From: DASUMF01 sp040510575
Lineage (GTDB): Bacteria; Actinomycetota; Acidimicrobiia; IMCC26256; DASPTH01
Assembly: GCA_040510575.1 (NCBI GenBank)
Contig: JBEVIU010000102.1
Coordinates: forward strand, 1-62,273
Reading direction: 5' to 3'
DNA length: 62,273 bases
Numbering within the stretch: position 1 is the stretch's first letter; each line of letters starts with the position of its first letter. Below, piece by piece: positions 17,901 through 24,986 of the stretch. The notes under the pieces were generated by a model. It had not been told where the DNA came from, searched no databases, and was given only the letters and a program-made list of their open reading frames with translations. The translations under genes were made by a program, and so were the position numbers.

Positions 17901-19333
17901 TCGCGGGTGAGGTCGATGAACGGCGCCGATCGACGTACCAGCGCGAAGAGGTCGTCGGTGCGCCACTCCTGCGCGCCGACTTCGGCCACGATCTGCTGGG
18001 CGAGGATGTCGAGGGGAAGGCGCGACGGCTCGACCGCGTCGAGACGCCCGCCGTGCACCGCCGCGAGCAGTGCCGCGCACTCGACCAGCTCGTCGCGCGT
18101 CAAGGGATAGAGACGGCCCTTCGGTGTGCCGGCCCGACTGTGGTTCGATCGGCCGACGCGCTGCAGGAACGTGGCGATGCTGCGTGGTGAGCCGACCTGG
18201 CACACGAGCTCGACCGGTCCGATGTCGATGCCCAGCTCCAACGACGCGGTCGCGACGAGCGCGCGCAGATCGCCGGCGCGGAGCCGGGTCTCGACCCGGT
18301 GGCGGCGATCCTTCGACAAGCTGCCGTGGTGCGCGGCGACCACCTCGGGTCCGAGGCGCTCACCGAGTTGGTGCGCGAGTCGTTCGGCCAACCGCCGGGT
18401 GTTCACGAACACGATGGTGGTGTGGTGCTCGGCCACGAGCTCGGCGATGCTGTCGAGCACGTCGCCCATCTGCTCCGCGGAGGTGACCGCTTCGAGCTCA
18501 CCCTCGGGGAGCACGAGCCCGAGGTCGAGGTCGCGGAGGTGGCCGGCGTCGACGATGGCGGGCGACGGCCGGTCGCCCACCAGCAGCCGGGCAACCGTTG
18601 CGATCGGTCGTTGCGTCGCCGAGAGCCCGATCCGCTGCGGGGGAGTGTCGGCCAGTGCCTCGAGGCGCTCGAGCGTGAGCGCGAGGTGCGCGCCGCGCTT
18701 GTCGCGTGCCACCGCGTGGATCTCGTCGACGATCACGGTGTCGACGGTGCGGAGCAGCTCGCGGCCACCCGCGCCGGTGACGAGGAGGTAGAGCGACTCC
18801 GGCGTGGTGACGACGAACGTGGGAGGGCGGCGCAACATCGTGGCGCGCTCGGAGCTGGTCGTGTCGCCGGTGCGCACCGCGACGCGCAGCTTCGGTGCGT
18901 CGAGCCCGAGCTCCTCGGCCACTGCCGCGATCTCCGCCAGCGGGCGTTCGAGGTTCTCGGCGATGTCGACGGCGAGCGCCTTGAGCGGCGACACGTACAC
19001 GACGCGCGCGGTGCCCGTGACCTCCGCGCCTTCGGCGTGCGCGCGGTACAGGCGGTCGATGCACACGAGGAATCCCGCCAGCGTCTTGCCCGAGCCCGTT
19101 GGCGCGGCCACGAGGGTGTGACGACCGGCATCGATGTGCGGCCAGCCTTCACGCTGGGGTGTGGTGGGGCCGTCGGCGAAGCGACGCCGGAACCACTCGG
19201 CAACCGCGGGATGGAAGCCCGCGAGCGCGGGATCGACCGGGGTGGGCGTCGCACTCGACGGCCCGTCGGAGGGGGCGGCCGGGGCGACGGCACGCAGCGC
19301 CAACTGACCGGCGACGAGGGGCGGGGAAGCCAT
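14951..19333 (-). CDS. lhr: Lhr family ATP-dependent helicase
   Basis: A 1460-residue protein from ATG 19333 (ATG 19342 is also possible), matching full-length Lhr. It has DEXH helicase motifs: Walker A APTGSGKT near residue 80, a VDEIHAV Walker B, GLSATQRP motif III and the RVGRSNHSRAG motif VI. These are followed by the Lhr winged-helix and beta-barrel domains (PFWMGEAPARTAEL, HSPYGGRINRALGLALRKKF) and the long C-terminal region. Lhr translocates 3' to 5' on single-stranded DNA and prefers RNA:DNA hybrids; it is induced by DNA damage in mycobacteria. The gene contains a 51-base in-frame palindromic insertion at 16397-16447 and overlaps the FtsX-like gene at its 3' end. Confidence 0.95.
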   Translation of the reverse strand: MASPPLVAGQLALRAVAPAAPSDGPSSATPTPVDPALAGFHPAVAEWFRRRFADGPTTPQREGWPHIDAGRHTLVAAPTGSGKTLAGFLVCIDRLYRAHAEGAEVTGTARVVYVSPLKALAVDIAENLERPLAEIAAVAEELGLDAPKLRVAVRTGDTTSSERATMLRRPPTFVVTTPESLYLLVTGAGGRELLRTVDTVIVDEIHAVARDKRGAHLALTLERLEALADTPPQRIGLSATQRPIATVARLLVGDRPSPAIVDAGHLRDLDLGLVLPEGELEAVTSAEQMGDVLDSIAELVAEHHTTIVFVNTRRLAERLAHQLGERLGPEVVAAHHGSLSKDRRHRVETRLRAGDLRALVATASLELGIDIGPVELVCQVGSPRSIATFLQRVGRSNHSRAGTPKGRLYPLTRDELVECAALLAAVHGGRLDAVEPSRLPLDILAQQIVAEVGAQEWRTDDLFALVRRSAPFIDLTREQFDEVLDLVSNGIETGRGRRGSYVHHDTVNGELRGRKGARLAAVTSGGAIPENGDYRVVAEPDDTFIGTVNEDWAVESMAGDIFLLGTHSWQIRRIESGVVRVRDAGDAPPTVPFWMGEAPARTAELSAEVSALRARVDELLEAGDPDGAKQWLIDVAGVDTDAATLIVDYLAVGRAVLGAMPTCELLVFERFFDETGGMQLVVHSPYGGRINRALGLALRKKFCRTFNFELQAAATDNAIVLSLGPHHSFVLSEVPRYVHSSQVEDTLEHAILDSPMFQARWRWNLNRSLMVLRFRGGRKNPPPIQRMEADDLMAAVFPQAAACQENATGPIEIPDHVLVRQTIADTLHEALDADGLRDLLARMESGEVGVHCVDTTEPSVLAHEILTARPYAFLDDEEFQNRRTNAVQLRRGLAVDLASIGALDPDAIEQVHSEITPEPTEPDDLHDLLASLVLSRPRPDWQPLFDELTARNRAVHLQPPQQRTGVSSAELFGSLDASSRSEGSELWCVAEMVATAEAALGGDEVAIASVLRGQLEIIGISTVATLATATTITPRRVEAGLAVLEREGFALQGRYTAGATDTEWVARRLLARMHSYSRRTRRQSVEPATTQDFMRFLLRWQHVAPGTQLAGDAGLLAAVEQLQGFEAAAVAWEPELLARRVRHYEPAALDRLCHDGELTWLRLAPRAREDADVAVGAPSKATPIAVVFRSDLDWLLAAARHSIAVPEPTVGATAEIIEVLRARGACFASEIAEVTHRLPDDIERGLWDGVARGLLTSDGFGAIRARIAPGRDKADARRMSRLLRGARAPGAGAGRWSLVSDTGDAADAATDRGIDHHDLAEAVAEQLLNRWGVVFRDLALRDSLRIPWRDVQWALRRLEDRGLVRGGRFVTGFSGEQYALPQAIEQLAQVRKAERSGERVVVNGTDPLNLAGLIVPGATVPAVRTNRVVYVDGVPEPTNDAQADTPIIDRAQLDALSLTP
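16397..16447. repeat. Palindromic element A, inserted in frame in lhr
   Basis: Perfect 13-base arms, CGAACTGGCGTCA (16397-16409) and TGACGCCAGTTCG (16435-16447), flank a 25-base loop. On the minus strand it is exactly 17 codons, read through in lhr without a stop. The codons include CTA, TCT and CTT, which are rare in the flanking gene. It sits between VHLQPP and ELWCVAEM, a junction between two Lhr domains. Related copies are at 38646 and 61130. Confidence 0.7.
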
Positions 19334-19447
19334 CGGCCCCATTCTCGCGGACCGGTACGACACTTTCCCGGGGTTCTTCCGTTCGGCCCGGCGCCGGCCG
19401 CGGGTACGTTCCATCGCACAGCCCGCCGCGCCGCCCAGGAGCACGAG

Positions 19448-20749
19448 ATGGCGTTCGTAATCGAACGAATTGTCCCGCACCGGGCGGCCGTCAACGCGGC
19501 GCGGCGGCGAGCGGTTGCCGTGCTGTGTGCCGCGCTCGTGGTGTCCGCGGTCGCAGCCATGGCGCCGGCTCACGCCGCGAGTTCCGCCAACGACAACGAG
19601 AGCAACGCGACCCTCCTCAAGGTCGGTGGCCTCGGGTCGTTGGCCAGCTTCCCGTCGGCCGATGTGGGCGCCAAGGCCCGGCTCACGCGCGCGAACGCCG
19701 ATCACGAGGTCGAGGGCGTCACCTTCCGGTACACCGAGTACGTCGACGACGGGAGCAGCGAGGCGACGGCACAGGCGGCGGCCACCAAGCTCGTCGACCA
19801 GGACGACGTGTTCGCGATCGTTCCTGCCTTGTCGCCGTTCACGCCCGGACCTGAGCTCGCGAAACAGAAGGTGCTCTCGTTCGGATGGGGCGCCGACGCG
19901 TCGTTCTGCACCGGCTCGCGTTCCACGAACGGGTGGGGATTCGCGGTGAGTGGGTGCCTGGCGCCGGTGCTGCCCGAGCGTGTTCCGGCGATCGGCGCGC
20001 CGCTGTACCGCGCGGTGAGCACGAAGACGGGCAACGCGACGCCGACGCTCGCCGTCATCTCGACCGCGACCGATCCCGGACGCCGGTGGGTCTCGTCGGA
20101 GGCATCGGCGTACGCGGCCGCCGGATTCGACGTGGTGTACGTGAAGGGCTCCCTACCGGTTCCCCCGACGTCGAGCCCGACGGCGGTGGTGCAGGACCTC
20201 CTCCTGGCCAACAACGGCGCGCCCACCGATGCCGTCGTGTGCCTGGCAACCACCGAGTGCCTGGCGGTGAAGCAGTTCTTGCAGGCGAACAACTACACCG
20301 GCACGTTCCAGTCGTTCTTGTACGCCGACACTCCCGTGCGCGGGCTGGCCAACGCGTTCGCGGCGCCCCAGTACGCGCCGTTCGCGGCCGACACGCCCGC
20401 CCAGACGCGAATGCTCGCCGACGTGCGCGCACTGAACCCGCAGGCCGTGATGACGCCCGACGTGGTGATCGGCTATCTCGCGGCCGACATGCTCGTCGCC
20501 GCGCTCCGCCGCGTCGTCCGGGACGACAAGACCATCACGCCGGCCAACGTGCAGCACGCAGCAGCCGCGATGACCTTCCGCGTCGAAGGTCTGTACGGGC
20601 CGACGAAGTACCCCGACTCCTTCGTGCGCTCGACGTCGGCGTGCAGCGCGCTGGTGCTCGACACCGGGCAGTCGTGGGACGTGGTCGATCCCTACGGGTG
20701 CACGAAGAAGACGGTGCCGGTCGACGCGAGGTTCGGCGCGGTCGGCTGA
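19448..20749 (+). CDS. Branched-chain-amino-acid-type ABC substrate-binding protein
   Basis: A 433-residue protein from ATG 19448 with AGGAG ten bases upstream. Residues 1-43 are a secretion signal with a twin-Arg-like basic start (NAARRRAVAVLCAALVVSAV ending AHAAS). The rest is a type I periplasmic binding fold (Peripla_BP_6): ATKLVDQDDVFAIVPALSPF, VLSFGWGAD, LAVISTATDPGRRW and VVIGYLAADMLVAALRRVVRDDKTITPANVQHAAA. It would bind amino acids, amides or related small ligands outside the membrane. No permease or ATPase genes adjoin it, so its transporter is elsewhere or it is a receptor. Confidence 0.88.
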   Translation: MAFVIERIVPHRAAVNAARRRAVAVLCAALVVSAVAAMAPAHAASSANDNESNATLLKVGGLGSLASFPSADVGAKARLTRANADHEVEGVTFRYTEYVDDGSSEATAQAAATKLVDQDDVFAIVPALSPFTPGPELAKQKVLSFGWGADASFCTGSRSTNGWGFAVSGCLAPVLPERVPAIGAPLYRAVSTKTGNATPTLAVISTATDPGRRWVSSEASAYAAAGFDVVYVKGSLPVPPTSSPTAVVQDLLLANNGAPTDAVVCLATTECLAVKQFLQANNYTGTFQSFLYADTPVRGLANAFAAPQYAPFAADTPAQTRMLADVRALNPQAVMTPDVVIGYLAADMLVAALRRVVRDDKTITPANVQHAAAAMTFRVEGLYGPTKYPDSFVRSTSACSALVLDTGQSWDVVDPYGCTKKTVPVDARFGAVG

Positions 20750-20765
20750 CCGGCCGTTCGCTCGG

Positions 20766-21089
20766 TCAGTGCTCGCCGATGACGCCGCGGTCGACGTCGT
20801 CGAACGCGTGGGCCGACATGGTGACCCCGGCGAGCATGCCGAAGAGCACCGCACCGATCAGGCCGAGCAGCGAGCCGATGCCGATGATGACCCAGATCCC
20901 CAGGTCGTCACCCGCGGCCAGCGCGATCAGGCCGATGAAGAACGCGATCATGATCGGCACGAGGATCACCACCGATCGCACGATCGAACGCGTCACCGTG
21001 CGTTCCGCCGACCGCTCCGCCTCGAGCGACGCGTCGAACGAGGTGAGCTCGGCTCCTGACCCGTCGGTGGTGGCGATCTCCGAGCTCAT
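20766..21089 (-). CDS. Small two-helix membrane protein, unknown function
   Basis: A 107-residue protein; ATG 21089 follows a GGGAGA site. An acidic N-terminus of about 37 residues is followed by two hydrophobic segments, SVVILVPIMIAFFIGLIALAA and DLGIWVIIGIGSLLGLIGAV, and a short acidic tail (HAFDDVDRGVIGEH). It resembles many actinobacterial uncharacterised double-helix membrane proteins. Convergent with the binding-protein gene, 16 bases apart. Confidence 0.75.
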   Translation of the reverse strand: MSSEIATTDGSGAELTSFDASLEAERSAERTVTRSIVRSVVILVPIMIAFFIGLIALAAGDDLGIWVIIGIGSLLGLIGAVLFGMLAGVTMSAHAFDDVDRGVIGEH

Positions 21090-21453
21090 GAACGTCTCCC
21101 TGGCAGGGCGCCCGGTGGGCGCACGGTCGAGACGCCATGTTGCCACGGGGCGACGCCAGCCGGTTGCACGGCGCGATCTCCACCAGTGCCTTCGGGCTGG
21201 GTCCCCGTGAAGTCGTGCTCCCTGCGCTCGAGGGAGGACTCGTCGAGCTCGTGCCCGAGTACGCGGGTAGGGGCGCTGCGGTTCGTGAGTCTCGGGGCGG
21301 AGAGCGGGGCCAACTGACGTCGCGTCGACGCAGGCGGAGCTCCGGCGATAGATGACGCCCCATCACGTCCTCGCCGGGCTCGAACGCGTGTATGGCGCGG
21401 AGAACATCACGCCGGTGGATCGGCTTCCAGATGCTCGAGCGCCGGGAGTTGAT
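21090..21453. other. 364-base gap with no convincing gene
   Basis: Between the small membrane gene and the PAP2 gene. Short frames exist on both strands but none has a convincing start, codon pattern or recognisable product. I see no strong hairpin, RNA gene or promoter here apart from the GGGAGA site serving the gene at 21089. Confidence 0.4.
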
Positions 21454-22068
21454 CTAGTTGGTCGAGGCGACCGCGATGCCGATGAGCGTCCCCATCGCCG
21501 CGCCGCCGACGACATCGAGCGGAAGATGCGCCCCTGCGTACAACCGCGCGACGCCGACGAACGTCGCAGTGGCGAACACGCCAGTGCGCGCGCATCGCGT
21601 CAGCGACGGCGCGATCGCGGCTGCGAGCGCGAACGCGACTGCAGTGTGGCCCGACGGGTACCCGAGCCCGCGCGTCTGCTCGCGCTCCTTCACGCCGACC
21701 ACCAGCGCCGCGGGACGTCCTCGGCCGACGACACGCTTGACGCCCTTCGCGCCCCAATACGCGCCCTGGGTCGCAGCGAGCGCGGCCAGCGCGATGCGCC
21801 GGTCACGCGCCCGCGTCCCCAGCGCCGCGCACACGAGGATCGATCCGGCGAAGCTCCCGGCCTGCATCGGCAGCCACACGACCGGCCACAGGCGGTCGGG
21901 CAGTTCGTTCACGATCGCGAACCCCCGAGCTTCCATCGCCGAGACGTCGGTGGCCGCGGCGAGAACCGTCGCACCTGCGGTCAGCGCGGCTGCGCCGCAA
22001 CCGACGGTGATGCCTCGGGCGTGCAGAGGTTCGGTGTCGCTCGTGCGTCGAGCTGAGGCGCGTGGCAC
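21454..22068 (-). CDS. PAP2 superfamily phosphatase, membrane-bound
   Basis: A 204-residue protein from GTG 22068. The three PAP2 acid-phosphatase motifs are visible: KRVVGRGRP (motif 1), YPSGHTAVAF (motif 2, PSGH) and ARLYAGAHLPLDVVGG (motif 3, the R-x5-H-x3-D arrangement). Four or five hydrophobic segments place the active site at the outer membrane face. Members dephosphorylate undecaprenyl pyrophosphate, phosphatidic acid or phosphatidylglycerol phosphate. Substrate unassigned. Confidence 0.88.
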   Translation of the reverse strand: MPRASARRTSDTEPLHARGITVGCGAAALTAGATVLAAATDVSAMEARGFAIVNELPDRLWPVVWLPMQAGSFAGSILVCAALGTRARDRRIALAALAATQGAYWGAKGVKRVVGRGRPAALVVGVKEREQTRGLGYPSGHTAVAFALAAAIAPSLTRCARTGVFATATFVGVARLYAGAHLPLDVVGGAAMGTLIGIAVASTN

Positions 22069-22110
22069 GGTCGTCGACGCTATCGGCGGGCGTCAGGCGC
22101 CGGACAACCC

Positions 22111-22242
22111 GTGAAGTCCGTCGCCGCCGCCCGCCGCACCTGGCTCGTGATCGGTGGCGTCGCGCTCATGGTCGTGGTCGCGTGCACCTTCATCGTGCGT
22201 GACGGCGTGGTGTCGGGCTACCCGGTAGATCAGTGGCCGTGA
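22111..22242 (+). CDS. 43-residue single-span membrane peptide
   Basis: GTG 22111 opens 44 codons with strongly GC-ending codons. The product has a basic start (MKSVAAARRT), one hydrophobic helix (WLVIGGVALMVVVACTFIV) and an acidic outer tail ending PVDQWP. The last 13 bases overlap the 3' end of the DUF305 gene on the other strand. No strong ribosome-binding site is visible, so the call rests on codon pattern and topology. Confidence 0.45.
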   Translation: MKSVAAARRTWLVIGGVALMVVVACTFIVRDGVVSGYPVDQWP

Positions 22243-22934
22243 GCCTCGGCCATCTCGTTCTCGATGGCGGTCACGTCGACCTTCGGGAGGCCGAGTGCGG
22301 CGCGGCGGGTGTTCATCTCGTTGATCTCGGTGCGCTGGACCTTCGCCATCGCGGCCGCGAGGCGTCGCACCTTCGAGTTCGACCCGTGCTCGGCCGCGAA
22401 CTCGGCCATCGCCGCCCCGGCTGCGTGGTGGCGGATCATCAGCTCGGTGAACTGGTCGTCCGCGGCCGGGCCCTCCGCCGCGGCGAGCGCGGCCTCCTCG
22501 GCGTTGGTGGGCATCCCGGGCATCTCTTGTGGCTCCACCGCCATGCCCATCCAGTCCATCGCGATGTCGTCGCTGACCGACGCCGGCGTACCCGCGTCGG
22601 CGAGCAGCGCGTTCATCACCGCGACCTCCTGGGTCTGTGACAGGAGGATGTCGCGCGCGAAGTGCTCGACGGTGGGATCGGCGCCCCGGTTCAGGTAGTC
22701 GAGGCTCATGCCGATCGCGCTCTGGTGGTGCGTCGTCATGTCGGCCAGGAAGCCGACGTCGACATCGGAGAACGACTCGGCTTCGTCGGGCTGTCCGATC
22801 CAGTAGCCGATCACGCCGACGAGGAAGCAGAGCGCCACGACGAGGGCGACGACCTGCCACCGGGAAGGCCCGGTGGGTGGGCGCGTCGCCTCCGCCTCGA
22901 CGTCGTCGATGGCCGGTGCCGTTGCCGGAGTCAG
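22230..22934 (-). CDS. DUF305 family membrane-anchored protein
   Basis: About 234 residues. Family features are clear: one N-terminal membrane helix (VVALVVALCFLVGVIGYWIG), then MTTHHQSAIGM and MIRHHAAGAAMAEF, the paired His/Met motifs of DUF305, separated by a Met-rich linker (DWMGMAVEPQEMPGMP). DUF305 proteins such as CopM are linked to periplasmic copper or silver binding. The start is unusual: no ATG, GTG or TTG lies between the stop of the Bax-inhibitor gene and the membrane helix, so I place it at CTG 22934, which overlaps that stop as CTGA. GTG 22979 is the alternative, with a 49-base overlap and no ribosome-binding site. Confidence 0.8.
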   Translation of the reverse strand: MTPATAPAIDDVEAEATRPPTGPSRWQVVALVVALCFLVGVIGYWIGQPDEAESFSDVDVGFLADMTTHHQSAIGMSLDYLNRGADPTVEHFARDILLSQTQEVAVMNALLADAGTPASVSDDIAMDWMGMAVEPQEMPGMPTNAEEAALAAAEGPAADDQFTELMIRHHAAGAAMAEFAAEHGSNSKVRRLAAAMAKVQRTEINEMNTRRAALGLPKVDVTAIENEMAEAHGH

Positions 22935-23785
22935 CTGCGCAGCAGCGAGATCAGGCGCAGCACTTCGAGGTACAGCCACACGAGCGTGACCATGATCCCG
23001 AACGCGCCGTACCACTCCATGTACTTCGGTGCTCCGGCGCGCGTCGACTGGCTGATGAACTCGTAGTCGAGGAACAGGTTCAGTGCCGCGACGCAGGCGA
23101 TCACAACGCTCACGATGATGCCGAGCGGGGTGGGCTCGTTCCAGAACACGGCGTCGACACCGAAGAGCGACAGCACGAGGCCGACCATGTACATCAAGAA
23201 GATGCCGCCGGTGGCGCCGATCACGATCATCTGGAACTTCTTGGTGACCTTGACGATGTCGAACACGTACAGCGCGAGGGTCACGAAGAACACTCCGGCG
23301 GTCACGAGGATCGCCTGGAGGACGATGCCGTCCCAACGTGACTCGAACGCCTTCGAGATCACGCCGAGGAAGACGCCCTCACCGATCGCATAGAGCGGCG
23401 CGATGAACGGCGACGCCTTGGGCTTGAAGATGCACACCATCGCCAGGGCGAAGGCGCCGAACATCGCGATCCACGCCCAACCCGGGATCTGCACCTCGTT
23501 CAGCGGCGAGACCGTGGTCTGTGACCACCCGAACGCGCCGCCAGCGAGCACCAGCACGAACAGGGCGAAGGTCTTCGCGAACGTGCCGTTCGCGGTCATC
23601 GTGCCCGTCGTGGAGCCCGGCGGGGGACCGCTCGGGGTCAGGGGCGCGGTGCCGGTGGGCTGCGACGGTCCTCCGGGCGGAGCAAGAGTGGTTGTCGCTG
23701 CACCGGGCGCGGCCCAGCCGGGTTCCCAGCCTTCGTCCTCACGCACCTGCTCGAAGCGCTTGTCGTTCAACGCGGGGTTGGCCAT
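22931..23785 (-). CDS. Bax inhibitor-1/YccA family membrane protein
   Basis: A 284-residue protein from ATG 23785 after a GGAGGAG-like site. A Pro/Gly-rich cytoplasmic N-terminus of about 65 residues is followed by seven hydrophobic segments, including TFAKTFALFVLVLAGGAFGW, YAIGEGVFLGVISKAFE and CVAALNLFLDYEFISQSTRAGAPKYMEWYGAFGIMVTLVWLYLEVLRL. The last part is the family C-terminal signature, whose Asp residues form a proton/calcium-sensing pair in BsYetJ. It may be a pH-dependent calcium leak. Coupled to the DUF305 gene by a 4-base overlap. Confidence 0.92.
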   Translation of the reverse strand: MANPALNDKRFEQVREDEGWEPGWAAPGAATTTLAPPGGPSQPTGTAPLTPSGPPPGSTTGTMTANGTFAKTFALFVLVLAGGAFGWSQTTVSPLNEVQIPGWAWIAMFGAFALAMVCIFKPKASPFIAPLYAIGEGVFLGVISKAFESRWDGIVLQAILVTAGVFFVTLALYVFDIVKVTKKFQMIVIGATGGIFLMYMVGLVLSLFGVDAVFWNEPTPLGIIVSVVIACVAALNLFLDYEFISQSTRAGAPKYMEWYGAFGIMVTLVWLYLEVLRLISLLRS

Positions 23786-23845
23786 GATCTCCTCCGGGAG
23801 TGTCGCAGGCCGTTCAGCGTAGACGGGGCCTCACGGACGACTACC

Positions 23846-23968
23846 TCAGTCGCGTGCCCGACGGGCGGCGGCGACCTGGCGGGACTCGTAGACCCATGCG
23901 AGATCTGCAGCCAGCTTGCCGGTGTCCTGGCCGCGGAGCAGGTAGTTGAGGAACTCGATGACCGTCAT
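23846..23968 (-). CDS. 40-residue small protein, unknown function
   Basis: ATG 23968 lies about eight bases after a GGGAGAG site. The 40-residue product begins MTVIEFLNYLLRGQDTGKL and ends basic (AAARRARD). One amphipathic helix is likely. It faces the 24099 gene divergently. Length and frame are clean, but I do not recognise a family. Confidence 0.45.
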   Translation of the reverse strand: MTVIEFLNYLLRGQDTGKLAADLAWVYESRQVAAARRARD

Positions 23969-24040
23969 TGGGGGCTCTCCCAGCCTCGATTGTCGTCCCA
24001 GCATTCTCGACGGGGGTTGAGGAGACCCTGAGACGAACCT

Positions 24041-24063
24041 CTCGGGTGGGTCAACGACCCGAG
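24041..24063. promoter_or_regulatory. Inverted repeat in divergent intergenic region
   Basis: CTCGGGT (24041-24047) and ACCCGAG (24057-24063) are perfect 7-base arms around nine bases. A second hairpin, CACCCG-TT-CGGGTG, lies at 24088-24101 and covers the GTG start at 24099. Placed between divergent genes, they could be operators or a leader hairpin limiting translation. Confidence 0.35.
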
Positions 24064-24098
24064 GGCCCGGAACGTTCCCGCTTGAGGCACCCGTTCGG

Positions 24099-24983
24099 GT
24101 GACCGACACTCTCAGGGTGAGCGACATTCTCGGGGTGACCGGGCCTCGCCTGTTCGTGATCCCTGCCCGCGACGCGCCGGTTGCCGTGGTGCTTCGACGT
24201 GGGCCCACGGCCTGGTCACACGTCGGGCGCTGGGACCTCACCGACGGCACCTACGAGGCCGGATCGTGGATCAAGGCCAACCTCTACCCGCAGCGGTGCG
24301 ACCTCTCGCCCGACGGCCAGTGGCTGGTCTACTTCACCGCTCGGGGTCCCGGCACCTGGGACGCCGGCAGCACCTACATCGCCGTGTCGAAGGCGCCCTG
24401 GCTCACGGCGCTGGCGGCCTGGGGCACGTGCGGCACCTGGACCCGTGGCGCGCATTTCGCCGACGACCCTTCGGTGCAGGAGCTCGGCGTGCCCGACGAG
24501 GGTGATCTGGGTGATCTCGTGCAGCGCTACGGCCTCGCGTTCAACCGCGCCACGACCTTCGCGGTCGAGCGACGCCGAGGCTGGGCGGAGACCGCATCGA
24601 CCCCGGTGCGCGCGGATCACGACGTGTGGGACGAGCTGCGAGCCGACGACGTCGTCATGGAGAAGCGCCGCCCCGGTGGGCACGAAGTCCTCAGTGCGCG
24701 CGGGCGCTTCGCTGCATTTCGTGAAGGGCCGTTCCCGGGTGAGGCTCGGGTCACCGACTACCGGCTGGTCGATGGCGCGCGAGACCTCGCGCTCGACGGC
24801 GCGCAGTGGGCCGACTGGACGGGCGACGGCCGGTTGCTCGTCGCCACGGTCGACGGCCACCTCCAGATCCGCGACGGCGACGCTCGCGAGGTCGTCGAGG
24901 CTGCTCGAGCGGTGCACGACGTCGACCTCTCGACGATGCAGCCCGACCCGCAGCGGCCACCCGCCGCGGCGCGTCGTCGGTAG
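24099..24983 (+). CDS. Uncharacterised protein with beta-propeller-like repeats
   Basis: A 294-residue protein with three in-frame GTG codons 18 bases apart (24099, 24117, 24135); the true start is uncertain. No signal peptide. Segments such as CDLSPDGQWLVYFTARGPGTWDAGSTYIAVSKAPW and WTGDGRLLVATVDGHLQIRDGD alternate Trp/Gly turns and beta strands like the blades of a TolB/WD40-type propeller, but there are too few complete blades to be sure. The C-terminus is Pro/Ala/Arg-rich. Convergent with the cyclopropane synthase gene, three bases apart. Confidence 0.7.
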   Translation: MTDTLRVSDILGVTGPRLFVIPARDAPVAVVLRRGPTAWSHVGRWDLTDGTYEAGSWIKANLYPQRCDLSPDGQWLVYFTARGPGTWDAGSTYIAVSKAPWLTALAAWGTCGTWTRGAHFADDPSVQELGVPDEGDLGDLVQRYGLAFNRATTFAVERRRGWAETASTPVRADHDVWDELRADDVVMEKRRPGGHEVLSARGRFAAFREGPFPGEARVTDYRLVDGARDLALDGAQWADWTGDGRLLVATVDGHLQIRDGDAREVVEAARAVHDVDLSTMQPDPQRPPAAARRR

Positions 24984-24986
24984 CTG

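Noticed and set aside
19470..19570. Twin-arginine signal in the binding protein
   Set aside because: RRR is present, but no S/TRRxFLK consensus; an ordinary Sec signal is enough.
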